Shown: positions 9,656 to 19,259 of the stretch, in pieces
How the letters are laid out: each line of letters opens with the position of its first letter
Numbering within the stretch: the first letter of the stretch is position 1
Assembly: GCA_004298115.1 (NCBI GenBank)
Contig: SCRJ01000198.1
Span: 1-64,000, forward strand
Source of the DNA: Acidobacteriota bacterium
Lineage (GTDB): Bacteria; Acidobacteriota; Thermoanaerobaculia; Thermoanaerobaculales; Thermoanaerobaculaceae
Direction: 5' to 3'
DNA length: 64,000 bases
Program-made: the position numbers and the translations under genes
The notes under the pieces: model-generated
Seen by the model: the letters and a program-made list of their open reading frames with translations, nothing else
What the model was told of the DNA's origin: nothing
Database searches by the model: none

Positions 9656-11449
9656 ATGGCGACAGCGAACCTCGGGCGTGTGGCCGTGGCGTTGGCAGCG
9701 GTCGTCGGGTTGGCCGGACGACCCGCTGCGGCGCAGGACAAGGCGCCGGTCGGGGCGTTCTCGGACACGGCGCAGGTCAACCTGATCAACGTCGACGTCT
9801 TCGTCGCCGACAAGGCCGGGAAAGCGGTGCCGGGCCTGCGGCCTGAGGATTTCGAGGTCTTCGAAGACGGCGTCCGCGTCGTGTTGACCAACTTTTACGC
9901 CAGCCCTGCGTTGCGGGCCGCGACCGCCGCCACCGCAGCGGAGGCGGCGACGCCGTCCCCCCAGGCCGGAGAGCCGGTCCTGCCGCCCCTCGAGCAGCGG
10001 CTTTCCCTGGTGCTGCTCGTGGACGACACCGGGATCACGCCGGCGCAGCGCAACGTCGCCCTGCGACACGCGCAGGCTCTGATCGACGCGGCGCTCAAGC
10101 TGCCGCACGCCGAGGTGATGGTGGTGACGTACGCCCAGGCCGCGAGGATCCGCCAGCGGTTCACGAACGACGCCGCGGCGCTCGCCGCCGCGCTCAAGGC
10201 GGTGGCCGCCGAGCCTACCGACTCGGTCGGCGCCGACCTGAGCAACGCGCTCATCGAGGGGGTAATGAGCCGCAGCACGACGGCGCCGCGCGCGGCCGGG
10301 GGCGGCGGAGCGCTGATGTCGGACTTCGACCGTGAGGACGCGCTCTCCTCGCTGCAGGCCGTGCGCGCCGCGGCGGAACAGGCGCACGAGCGGGTGCGCG
10401 CCATGCTCGCCGCGATGAAGAGCTTCGTCTCCACGCTCGCCGGCCTGCCGGGCCGCAAGGTCATCTGTTACGTGGGCAACGGGATCCCGCAGCGGCCGGG
10501 CGAGACGTTGCTCGAGCGCTGGGAGAGTCGGTTCGGGAGCTCGAACATCGCGCCCGGATTTTCCGCCGCCATCGAAGCCAACCGCCTGTCGGTGACGCCC
10601 GAGTTCCGAGACCTGGTGGCGCGGGCGAACGCCGACCGCGTCACGTTCTACGCGCTCGATGCGACCGGAGGGGGTGGGAGCGGCGGCTCGCTGTCCGCCG
10701 AGCAGGTGAACCTCGATGCCGACCTCAGCGTGGGGAAGGGCGAGGCGATGGGACGGGGTTACTCGCTCCAGTACCTTGCCCACGCCACCGGAGGAACGAC
10801 CGTGGTCAGCACGCCGCAGGCGTCGCCCGCCCTCGCGCGCATCGTCGATGACTTCGGCGCCTTCTACTCGTTGGCCTACGCGGCGCCGCACATCGGGGAC
10901 GGGAAGGACCACTCGATCTCGGTCAAGGTCAAGCGGGACGGGGTGATCGTCCGGCACCGCCGGCACTACCTGGACAAGACCGCCGACGACCGCATGGCGG
11001 ACCGGAGCCTGGCGGCGCTGATGTACGACTCCGGCTCCAACGGCCTCGACGCCGGGGTCGCCGTGGGCAACGACGAGCTGCAGAAGAGCAACGTCTTCCT
11101 CGTGCCGGTCATGGTGACGATCCCTCTAGCCAGGCTGGCGCTGCTGCCGAAGAACGGCGGGCAGGAGGGCTCGATCTCGATCTGGCTGGCGGCCAAGGAC
11201 GGCGACGACCGCATCACGCTGCCGACCAAACGCGTGTTCGCGGTGCGCATCCCGGAGGCCGAGCTGCCGGGGGCGCTGCGTAAGAGCGTGAGCTACGTGT
11301 TCAAGCTCCTGATGACCCCGGGCGCCCAGACGGTGGCGGTCAGCGTGCGCGACGACCTGTCGCAGGTCGAGTCCACGGTCACCGCGCGCTTCACGGTCGG
11401 CCGGGGCGAGAAGCGGGGGCCCGGAGTCCTGGTCGGCATGACGATGTGA
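9656..11449 (+). CDS. VWFA-related domain protein (Acidobacterial type), second copy
   Basis: 'VNLINVDVFVADKAGKAVPGLRPEDFEVFEDGVRVVLTNF'; similar layout to 4404..6077. Confidence 0.8.
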   Translation: MATANLGRVAVALAAVVGLAGRPAAAQDKAPVGAFSDTAQVNLINVDVFVADKAGKAVPGLRPEDFEVFEDGVRVVLTNFYASPALRAATAATAAEAATPSPQAGEPVLPPLEQRLSLVLLVDDTGITPAQRNVALRHAQALIDAALKLPHAEVMVVTYAQAARIRQRFTNDAAALAAALKAVAAEPTDSVGADLSNALIEGVMSRSTTAPRAAGGGGALMSDFDREDALSSLQAVRAAAEQAHERVRAMLAAMKSFVSTLAGLPGRKVICYVGNGIPQRPGETLLERWESRFGSSNIAPGFSAAIEANRLSVTPEFRDLVARANADRVTFYALDATGGGGSGGSLSAEQVNLDADLSVGKGEAMGRGYSLQYLAHATGGTTVVSTPQASPALARIVDDFGAFYSLAYAAPHIGDGKDHSISVKVKRDGVIVRHRRHYLDKTADDRMADRSLAALMYDSGSNGLDAGVAVGNDELQKSNVFLVPVMVTIPLARLALLPKNGGQEGSISIWLAAKDGDDRITLPTKRVFAVRIPEAELPGALRKSVSYVFKLLMTPGAQTVAVSVRDDLSQVESTVTARFTVGRGEKRGPGVLVGMTM

Positions 11450-11527
11450 CGTGACGCCGCCCGCCCGGCGGTGCGGCCTCTGCTATCGTGAGGTCATGAC
11501 CGGATTGGCGACGGGAGGCGACGGACG

Positions 11528-13447
11528 GTGAACGCGCGCGGCGACGGGGTTCGTCACGACGTCAGCCTGCTCTCCGACGACGACCTCTTCCTCTTCAACG
11601 AGGGAAGCCATTTCGCGCTCTGGGAGAAGCTGGGCGCGCACCCGACGATCGCCGGCGGGGAGGCCGGCGTCTGCTTTGCGGTCTGGGCGCCCGACGCCGA
11701 GGCCGTCAGCGTGTGCGGCGACTTCAACGGCTGGAACAAGGAGAGTCACCGCCTCGCCGCGCGCGGGACGTCGGGGATCTGGGAAGGGTTCATCCCCGGG
11801 ATCGGCAAGGGCGCGCTCTACAAGTACCATGTCCGCTCCCGGTTCCTCGCCTACCGCGCCGACAAGGCCGACCCCTTCGCGTTCCATCACGAACTCCCGC
11901 CGCGGACCGGTTCGGTGGTGTGGGACCTCGACTACGCGTGGAGCGACACCGACTGGATGGCGCGGCGCGGCGCGACCGTCCGCCTCGACGCGCCGATTTC
12001 CATCTACGAGGTGCACATCGGCTCCTGGGCGCGGGTGCCCGAGGACGGCAACCGGTGGCTCTCGTACCGGGAGCTGGCGCCGCGGCTTTCCGAGTACGCG
12101 CAGGAGATGGGGTTTACTCACGTCGAGTTCATGCCGGTGATGGAACACCCGTTCTACGGATCGTGGGGGTACCAGATTACCGGCTTCTTCGCGCCGACCA
12201 GCCGCTACGGGACCCCGCAGGACTTCATGTTCCTGGTGGACACGCTGCACCGGGCCGGGGTCGGCGTGATCCTCGACTGGGTGCCGTCGCACTTCCCGTC
12301 CGACGAGCACGGCCTTGCTTACTTCGACGGCACCCACCTGTACGAGCACGCCGACCCCCGCCAGGGGTACCACCCGGACTGGGGAAGCTACATCTTCAAC
12401 TACGGGCGCAGCGAGGTGCGCAGCTTCCTCACCTCGAACGCGCTGTACTGGCTGTCGGTGTACCACGCCGACGCCCTGCGCGTGGACGCCGTCGCCTCGA
12501 TGCTCTACCTCGATTACTCGCGCAAGGAGGGGGAGTGGATCCCGAACCGGTTCGGCGGCCGCGAGAACCTGGATGCGATCGCGTTCCTGCGCCGGACCAA
12601 CGAGGAGGTCTACCGCCGCCATCCGGACGTCCAGACGATCGCCGAGGAGTCCACCGCGTGGCCGATGGTGTCCCGCCCCACCTACGTCGGCGGCCTCGGC
12701 TTCGGCCTCAAGTGGGACATGGGGTGGATGCACGACACTCTCGAATACATGCGGCGCGATCCGATCCACCGCAAGTACCACCACGACCAGCTCACCTTCC
12801 GCCAGCTCTACGCGTTTCACGAGAACTTCGTGCTGCCGCTCTCCCACGACGAGGTCGTGCACGGCAAGGGGTCGTTGCTCGACAAGATGCCGGGGGACGA
12901 GTGGCAGCGCTTCGCCAACTTGAGGCTCCTGCTGTCGACCATGTGGGCGCAGCCGGGCAAGAAGCTCCTGTTCATGGGCGACGAGATCGGGCAGTGGCGC
13001 GAGTGGCGCCACGACGAGAGCCTGGACTGGGACCTCCTGAACCGCGCCCCGCACGAAGGTGTGCGCCGGCTCGTGGCGGAGCTCAACCGCGCGTACCGCG
13101 AGGAGCCCGCGCTGCACCGGTACGACTGCGATCCGGCCGGGTTCGAGTGGGTGGACTGCGCCGACTGGCAGGGGAGCACCGTGTCGTTCCTGCGCAAGGG
13201 CCCCGGCGGCGCGCCGGTCCTCGTGGTCTGCAACTTCACCCCGGTCCCGCGGCTCGGCTACCGGATCGGGGTGCCGGCCGGCGGCACCTGGCGGGAGATC
13301 TTCAACAGCGACGCGGCCGAGTACGGCGGCAGCGGGATGGGAAACCTGGGCGCGGTGCGCGCCGAGGCCGTGCCGGCCCACGGCCGCTCGTTCTCGCTTC
13401 CCCTGCTGTTACCGCCGCTCGCCGCGCTGTTCCTCAAGGGCGAGTGA
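11528..13447 (+). CDS. glgB: 1,4-alpha-glucan branching enzyme
   Basis: CBM48 '[10 protein letters not shown]'-like region; '[21 protein letters not shown]', 'TIAEEST', '[15 protein letters not shown]'. Confidence 0.93.
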   Translation: MNARGDGVRHDVSLLSDDDLFLFNEGSHFALWEKLGAHPTIAGGEAGVCFAVWAPDAEAVSVCGDFNGWNKESHRLAARGTSGIWEGFIPGIGKGALYKYHVRSRFLAYRADKADPFAFHHELPPRTGSVVWDLDYAWSDTDWMARRGATVRLDAPISIYEVHIGSWARVPEDGNRWLSYRELAPRLSEYAQEMGFTHVEFMPVMEHPFYGSWGYQITGFFAPTSRYGTPQDFMFLVDTLHRAGVGVILDWVPSHFPSDEHGLAYFDGTHLYEHADPRQGYHPDWGSYIFNYGRSEVRSFLTSNALYWLSVYHADALRVDAVASMLYLDYSRKEGEWIPNRFGGRENLDAIAFLRRTNEEVYRRHPDVQTIAEESTAWPMVSRPTYVGGLGFGLKWDMGWMHDTLEYMRRDPIHRKYHHDQLTFRQLYAFHENFVLPLSHDEVVHGKGSLLDKMPGDEWQRFANLRLLLSTMWAQPGKKLLFMGDEIGQWREWRHDESLDWDLLNRAPHEGVRRLVAELNRAYREEPALHRYDCDPAGFEWVDCADWQGSTVSFLRKGPGGAPVLVVCNFTPVPRLGYRIGVPAGGTWREIFNSDAAEYGGSGMGNLGAVRAEAVPAHGRSFSLPLLLPPLAALFLKGE

Positions 13448-13556
13448 CCGCGCTCGGCCGGCGCCCCTCGCCCGGGGCGGGTGAGCCGCGTCACTGGGGC
13501 CGTTTGCGCCGCGTCCCCGAGTGGATCAAGATGGAGTCTTGCTGGAGGCATCGGCC

Positions 13557-13760
13557 ATGACGTACGTCGAAGAGATCGGAACAACCGCCGGCAAGGTGTG
13601 GGGCTTCCTGATCGCGAGCGGCCCCGTCAGCCTTTCCGCGCTCGAGAAGGGCGTGGACGCGCCGCGCGCCCAGACGTACATGGCGCTCGGCTGGCTGGCC
13701 CGCGAGGGGAAGGTCGCGGTGGACCGGGAGGAGCGCTCGATCCGGATCCGGCTGCTCTGA
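13557..13760 (+). CDS. small winged-helix protein (DUF2582-like)
   Basis: 'IGTTAGKVWGFLIASGPVSLSALEKGVDAPRAQTYMALGWLAREGKV'. Confidence 0.65.
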   Translation: MTYVEEIGTTAGKVWGFLIASGPVSLSALEKGVDAPRAQTYMALGWLAREGKVAVDREERSIRIRLL

Positions 13761-13826
13761 CGCCGCGGGCCGGAGCGGGCCGGGGTCGGAGCCGGGCGCC
13801 GTGCGGAAGGTGGGAGGGGACGAGAC

Positions 13827-14753
13827 ATGGGATGGAGAGCCACGTCGGCGGTGCTCGCAACGATCTTCTTGACGGCGTCGCCGGCGACCCTGGCCGCCGG
13901 CGACGGCGCGTGGTCGGCGATGGCGAGCGGGACCACGAAGAGCCTGATCGCGGTGTGGGGGACCTCCGGCCGCGACGTCTTCGCCGTAGGGGATGGCGGC
14001 ACGATCCTCCATTACGACGGGCGGGCGTGGATCGCCATGCCGGTCGCGGGCGCGCCCCATCTGACCTCCATCTGGGGAGCGGCCGCCGCCGACGTCTTCG
14101 CGGTCGGCGACGGCGGCGTGATCCTGCACTACGACGGCGCGGTGTGGCGGGCGATGGCGAGCGGCACCACCGGGGGCCTGGACTGCGTCTGGGGCGCATC
14201 CGGCCGCGACGTTTTCGTGGTCGGGCCGGAGAAGCGCGAGATCTTGCACTACGATGGCGCCGCGTGGGCCGTCGTGGCGACCGGCACGGCGGCCCCGCTG
14301 TTCGGGGTGTCCGGCGTCTCCGGTCGTGACGTCCTCGCGGTCGGCATGAACGGCACGATCCTCCACTACGACGGCGCGACGTGGAGCGCCATGACGAGCG
14401 GAACGACGGCGCACCTCACCGGGATATGGATGGCCTCGGCGCAGGACGGGTTCGCTGCGGGCACGGGCGGTGCGATCCTGCGCTGGAACGGCGCCGCGTG
14501 GCACGCGACGGCGAGCGGCACCACCAAGCATGTCGCGCGCCTGTGGGGGGCGGGCGGTGACGACGTCTGGGCCGCATGCCTTTCCGGCGGCCTGCTGCAC
14601 TGGGACGGCGTGAGATGGCGCGCGGTCTCGGTCGGGTCCCAGCAAGGCCTCATGGGCGTATGGGGTCCCTCCCCGGACGAGTTGTTCGCGGTCGGGAAGA
14701 ACGGCACCATCCTGCACCTCGCCGCCGCCGGCCGCGCCGGCGCCGGTCGCTAG
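13827..14753 (+). CDS. exported beta-propeller-like repeat protein
   Basis: About seven copies of 'SGTT..L..VWG.SGRDVFAVG..GTILHYDG..W.AM'. Confidence 0.7.
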   Translation: MGWRATSAVLATIFLTASPATLAAGDGAWSAMASGTTKSLIAVWGTSGRDVFAVGDGGTILHYDGRAWIAMPVAGAPHLTSIWGAAAADVFAVGDGGVILHYDGAVWRAMASGTTGGLDCVWGASGRDVFVVGPEKREILHYDGAAWAVVATGTAAPLFGVSGVSGRDVLAVGMNGTILHYDGATWSAMTSGTTAHLTGIWMASAQDGFAAGTGGAILRWNGAAWHATASGTTKHVARLWGAGGDDVWAACLSGGLLHWDGVRWRAVSVGSQQGLMGVWGPSPDELFAVGKNGTILHLAAAGRAGAGR

Positions 14754-14858
14754 CCGACACGACGCACGTCGCGCGCTCGGGCCGGCGCCCCGGCGCGCAA
14801 GGCTGCTATGCTCCCCCTGCGGCGCCGCCCAGCGCCGGCACCCCCGGGAGGGGACACC

Positions 14859-16502
14859 ATGAGACGAGGCATCGCCGCCGTTGTCGGCCTGTCGACCCTG
14901 ATCGCCCTTGCGCCGCGTTCCGCGAGCGCGTGCACGAACCTGATCGTCACGAAGGGCGCGTCGGCCGACGGCTCCACGTTCATCTCGTACGCAGCCGACT
15001 CGCACGAGCTCTACGGCGAGCTCTACCTGCAGCCGGGCGGGGTGTTCCCGGCGGGGGCGATGCGGGACGTCGTCGATTGGGACACCGGCAAGTCCCTCGG
15101 CCGCATTCCGCAAGCCCCGGTCACCTACTGGCGCGTCGGGAACATCAACGAGCACCAGGTGTCGGTCGGCGAGACCACGTTCGGCGGCCGCGAAGAGCTC
15201 GCCAAGCCCGAGAAGAAGGCGGTGGTGGATTACGGCTCCCTGATGTACATCGCGCTCGAGCGGGCGAAGACCGCGCGCGAAGCGATCAAGGTCATGACCG
15301 ACCTTGCCACCGAGTACGGCTACGCTTCCGAGGGCGAGTCGTTCTCGGTCGCCGACCCGAACGAGGCGTGGATCCTCGAGATGATCGGCAAGGGGGAGGA
15401 CGGGCTCGGCGCGCTCTGGGTCGCGCGCCGCATCCCCGACGGGTTCATCTCCGGTCACGCCAACCAGTCGCGCATCCACACCTTCCCGCTGCACGACCCG
15501 GCCACCTGTCTGTACGCCCCCGACGTGATCTCGTTCGCGCGGGCGAAGGGGTGGTTCTCCGGCAAGGACGAGGAGTTCTCGTTCGCCGACACCTACGCGC
15601 CGGCCGACTTCGGCTCGCTGCGGTTCTGCGAGGCGCGGGTGTGGAGCATGTTCCGCCGCGCCGCACCGTCGGCGAACCTCGCGTTCGACGCGGCCAAGGG
15701 CGTGCCGGCGCCGCTGCCGCTCTGGATCAAGCCCGACAAGAAGCTCAGCCTCGCCGACGCCATGGCGCTGATGCGCGACCACTTCGAGGGAACCCCCCTC
15801 GACATGACCAAGGACGTCGGCGCCGGGCCGTTCGCCTGTCCGTACCGGTGGCGGCCGATGGAGTGGGAGGTGGACGGCAAGAAGTACGTGCACGAGCGCG
15901 CGATCTCGACGCAGCAGACCGGGTTCTCGTTCATCGCGCAGATGCGGTCGACCCTTCCCGACCCGATCGGCGGGGTGCTCTGGTTCGGCGTGGACGACAC
16001 CTACTCGACGGTGTGGACGCCGATGTACTGCGGCATCCGCGCCGTGCCGCACCCGTTCGCGGTCGGCGTCGCCGACCTCCGCCGTTTCTCCTGGGACTCC
16101 GCGTTCTGGGTCTTCAACTGGGTCGCGAACTACGCCTACTCCCGCTACTCCGACATGATCGTGGACATCCAGCAGGTGCAGCGCGAGCTCGAGGGCCGCT
16201 TCATCGCCGACCAGCCCGGGATCGACGCGGCCGCGCTCGCGCTCTACGGCCAGGCGCCGGCGCTCGCCCGCGACTACCTCACCCGCTACTCCGTCGCGCA
16301 GGGGGAGATGGTGCACAAGCGCTGGCGGAAGCTGGGCGAGGATCTGCTCGTCAAGTACATGGACGGCAACGTCAAGGACAGCCAGGGGAACGTCACGCAC
16401 CCGGAGTACCCGAAGGCCTGGTACCGGCGGATCGTGGCCGACCACGGCGCGGTGATCCAGGAACCCCCGACCCCCACCCCCGCCCCAACCCCTACGCGCT
16501 GA
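14859..16502 (+). CDS. C69 family dipeptidase (U34/Ntn hydrolase)
   Basis: Signal peptide then 'SACTNLIVTKGASADGSTFISYAADSHELY'; 'GESFSVADPNEAWILEMIGKG'. Confidence 0.85.
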   Translation: MRRGIAAVVGLSTLIALAPRSASACTNLIVTKGASADGSTFISYAADSHELYGELYLQPGGVFPAGAMRDVVDWDTGKSLGRIPQAPVTYWRVGNINEHQVSVGETTFGGREELAKPEKKAVVDYGSLMYIALERAKTAREAIKVMTDLATEYGYASEGESFSVADPNEAWILEMIGKGEDGLGALWVARRIPDGFISGHANQSRIHTFPLHDPATCLYAPDVISFARAKGWFSGKDEEFSFADTYAPADFGSLRFCEARVWSMFRRAAPSANLAFDAAKGVPAPLPLWIKPDKKLSLADAMALMRDHFEGTPLDMTKDVGAGPFACPYRWRPMEWEVDGKKYVHERAISTQQTGFSFIAQMRSTLPDPIGGVLWFGVDDTYSTVWTPMYCGIRAVPHPFAVGVADLRRFSWDSAFWVFNWVANYAYSRYSDMIVDIQQVQRELEGRFIADQPGIDAAALALYGQAPALARDYLTRYSVAQGEMVHKRWRKLGEDLLVKYMDGNVKDSQGNVTHPEYPKAWYRRIVADHGAVIQEPPTPTPAPTPTR

Positions 16503-16682
16503 GCCTGGGCGCCGCCGGTGCCGGGGCTCTGGCTGCCTTGCACTGCGCGGGTTCGCATGCTCATGTGGCCTCCGGCCATACTCTGCTGCGACCGGCTTGC
16601 GCGCCTTGCCATAGGCCCACTGGCGGCGGCGCGGGCTACGCGCCGTCCACCTTGGCCCAGCTACTGACGTCCTGTCTCTCTC

Positions 16683-16786
16683 GGACCACGGACCACGGAC
16701 CACGGACCACGGTCTTTCCGGACCACGGACCACGGACCACGGGCCACGGTCTTTCCGGACCACGGACCACGGACCACGGGCCCCGG
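16683..16786. repeat. GGACCAC heptamer tandem array with 37-nt higher-order unit
   Basis: Three successive blocks of four heptamers, the first two closed by GGTCTTTCC and the third by GGTCTCTC. Confidence 0.95.
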
Positions 16787-16790
16787 TCTC

Positions 16791-17519
16791 TCAGGGCCGC
16801 CGCTCGACCTCGCCGGTCATCGGGACGAAGCGGACGGGGATGACGTCGCGCTCGGGGAAGTCGGCCGTGCCGGTGCGGGTGATGACCTTGAGCTGCTGAT
16901 AGAAGGCGCCCACCGGGATCACCATGTGGCCGCCGATCTTGAGCTGGTCGAGGAGCGGCTGCGGGATGCGTTCGGGGGCCGCGGTGACGATGATCCCGGC
17001 GAACGGCGCCGCCTCCGGCCAGCCGGCGTAGCCGTCACCGGTGCGCACGTGGACGTTCTTGACGCCCAGGGATGCGAGGCGCTGCTCGGCCTCGCGCGCG
17101 AGCGGCACGCGGATCTCGATCGTGTAGACGTTGCATCCCATCGCGGCGAGCACCGCCGCCTGGTAGCCGGACCCGGTGCCGATCTCGAGCACGCGGTCGC
17201 CGGGTTTGACCTCGAGCAGCTCGGTCATGAGGCCGACGATGTACGGCTGCGAGATCGTCTGTCCCTCGCCGATCGGCAGCGGATGGTCGGCGTACGCCTC
17301 GGCGCGCACGTCCGCCGGCACGAAGAGGTGGCGGGGCACCGACCGCAGCGCCGCCAGCACGTTGGCGTCGCGGACGCCGCGGGCGGCGATCTGGGTCGCG
17401 ACCATCTCATCGCGCAGCGCCGCCCACCTCGCCTCCTGGTCGGTCGTCTTCCCGCCGCCGCAACCCCACGACCAGCCTCCGGCGAGCGCGAGCATGATGA
17501 ACACCCCTGAGATCCTCAC
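16791..17519 (-). CDS. pcm: protein-L-isoaspartate O-methyltransferase, exported form
   Basis: 'PLPIGEGQTISQPYIVGLMTELLEVKPGDRVLEIGTGSGYQAAVLA'; GTGA overlap with upstream gene. Confidence 0.9.
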   Translation of the reverse strand: MRISGVFIMLALAGGWSWGCGGGKTTDQEARWAALRDEMVATQIAARGVRDANVLAALRSVPRHLFVPADVRAEAYADHPLPIGEGQTISQPYIVGLMTELLEVKPGDRVLEIGTGSGYQAAVLAAMGCNVYTIEIRVPLAREAEQRLASLGVKNVHVRTGDGYAGWPEAAPFAGIIVTAAPERIPQPLLDQLKIGGHMVIPVGAFYQQLKVITRTGTADFPERDVIPVRFVPMTGEVERRP

Positions 17520-19180
17520 GTCCCGCTCCCCGCCACGAAGACATCGCGCCCCGCGACGACGGTGCGCAGCACCTTGGCTTGCAAGATCGCTGCCGGGTCG
17601 CCGGCGGTCGGGTCGCGATCGAGCAGGGTGAGGTCGGCCGCGAACCCGGGTGCGATACGCCCGCGCCAGTCTTCCTCGAACGCGGCGAACGCGGCCCAGC
17701 TCGTGTAGCCGGCCAGCGCCTCGGCCGGAGAGAGCCGCTCGGCCGGATTCCAACCGCCCGGGGGTGTCCCCTGGGGGGTACGTCGTGTCACCGCGGCCCA
17801 GATCCCGAGGCGGGGGTCGGGGCTCGCGACCGGGACGTCGGAGCCGAGGCAGAGGCGGGCGCCCGCGTCCAGGAGCGAGCGCCAGCGGTACGCCCACGCG
17901 ATCCGCATCGGCCCGAGGCGGTCCGGCGCCCACGGCATGTCCGCGATACAGTGCGCCGGCTGCACCGAGGCGATCGCACCTTCTTGCGCGAAGCGCGGCA
18001 CGTCCTCGGGACGCACGATCTGGGCGTGCTCGACGCGCGGGCGCAGGACGTCGCCGCGGACGCCAAGCTCGCGCTCGTAGATGTCCAGCACCCGCGTCAC
18101 CGCGGCGTCCCCGATCGCGTGGATGCACGGCTGGAAGCCGGCGCGCGCGGCGCGGCCGACGACGTCGGCCATGCGCGCCTCGGAGGTGACCTCGATCCCG
18201 CGGGTCGAGGGATCGTCGCTGTACGGCGCCGAGAGCAGCGCGCCGCGCGAGCCGAGGGCGCCGTCGGCAAACAGCTTGACCGCCCGCACCGCCAGCATCC
18301 CGTCGCGGCTGACCCGTGGGCCGGCCGCAAGCTCGCCGTCGAGGAAGCCGTCGTCGTGCGTGTCGAGCATCACGTAGACGCGCAGAGGCAGCCTGCCGGC
18401 GGCGTGCATCGCGCGCAGCACGGCGAGTTCGGGCGCGGCCGTTCCGGCGTCGTCGATCTGGGTGATGCCGAACGCCGCCAGGTGCCGGCAGGCGAGGAGG
18501 ACGCGGCGCTCGATGTCGGCGGCGGTGGGCGGCGGCACGGCGCGGTCGAGCAACCCCGCGGCGGCGTCGACGAACACGCCGGTGGGCTCGCCCGCGGCGT
18601 CGCGCACGATGCGGCCTCCCGGCGGGTCGGGGGTCGCCCGCGTGATCCCGGCGGCGGCAATGGCGGCGGCGTTGGCGAGCGCCGCGTGCCCGTCCACCCG
18701 GCCGAGCAGCACCGGGTGGTCGGCCACCGCCGCGGAGAGCGACCGGTTCGTCGGGAAGCGCTTGTCGGTCCAAAGGTTCTGGTCCCAGCCGCGGCCCAGC
18801 ACCCAGGCTCCCGGCCGCAGCTTCGCGGCGGCGTGCCGCACCCGGGCCACGACCTCCTCGAGGCTGGCCGCGTCGTCGAGGTCCACCTGCTCGAGAGCCG
18901 CGCCGTACCCGACGAGATGGCCGTGGCTCTCGGTCATGCCGGGAAACACCTGCGCACCGGCGAGGTCCACGACCTCGGCGGCGGCGCGCCGCCACGGCGC
19001 GGCCTCGGCCGGGGGCACGAGTGCCAGGATGCGGCCGTCGGCGATCGCGATCTCGAGGCGCTGCGGCCCCCCGGGTACGTGCACGACGCCACCGGCGAGC
19101 AGCCGGTCGCAGCGCGGCGCATGGGCGCACGCGGCGCTCGCCAGCGCGATCAGCGACACGACCACCATCAGGCGCAGCAC
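17516..19180 (-). CDS. YtcJ-like amidohydrolase
   Basis: 'GAQVFPGMTESHGHLVGYG', 'GRGWDQNLW', 'CIHAIGDAAV', 'LCLGSDVPVASPDPRLGIWAAVTR'. Confidence 0.85.
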   Translation of the reverse strand: MLRLMVVVSLIALASAACAHAPRCDRLLAGGVVHVPGGPQRLEIAIADGRILALVPPAEAAPWRRAAAEVVDLAGAQVFPGMTESHGHLVGYGAALEQVDLDDAASLEEVVARVRHAAAKLRPGAWVLGRGWDQNLWTDKRFPTNRSLSAAVADHPVLLGRVDGHAALANAAAIAAAGITRATPDPPGGRIVRDAAGEPTGVFVDAAAGLLDRAVPPPTAADIERRVLLACRHLAAFGITQIDDAGTAAPELAVLRAMHAAGRLPLRVYVMLDTHDDGFLDGELAAGPRVSRDGMLAVRAVKLFADGALGSRGALLSAPYSDDPSTRGIEVTSEARMADVVGRAARAGFQPCIHAIGDAAVTRVLDIYERELGVRGDVLRPRVEHAQIVRPEDVPRFAQEGAIASVQPAHCIADMPWAPDRLGPMRIAWAYRWRSLLDAGARLCLGSDVPVASPDPRLGIWAAVTRRTPQGTPPGGWNPAERLSPAEALAGYTSWAAFAAFEEDWRGRIAPGFAADLTLLDRDPTAGDPAAILQAKVLRTVVAGRDVFVAGSGT

Positions 19181-19259
19181 GACGCTACTGTAGCCGGACG
19201 GCAGCGCCGGGGCAACGGGGAACGGGTATCCTGAGCCGGCGTTGCCGAGGAGGCTCCCA

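Noticed and set aside
13491-16763. 1090-aa minus-strand ORF beginning MVRKDRGPWSVVRGPERPWSVVRG
   Set aside because: Antisense shadow of the propeller and C69 peptidase genes plus translation of the GGACCAC array; low-complexity Arg/Gly-rich composition.
16683-16786. CRISPR array
   Set aside because: Units are 7 nt (37-nt super-unit), with no unique spacers and no cas genes.
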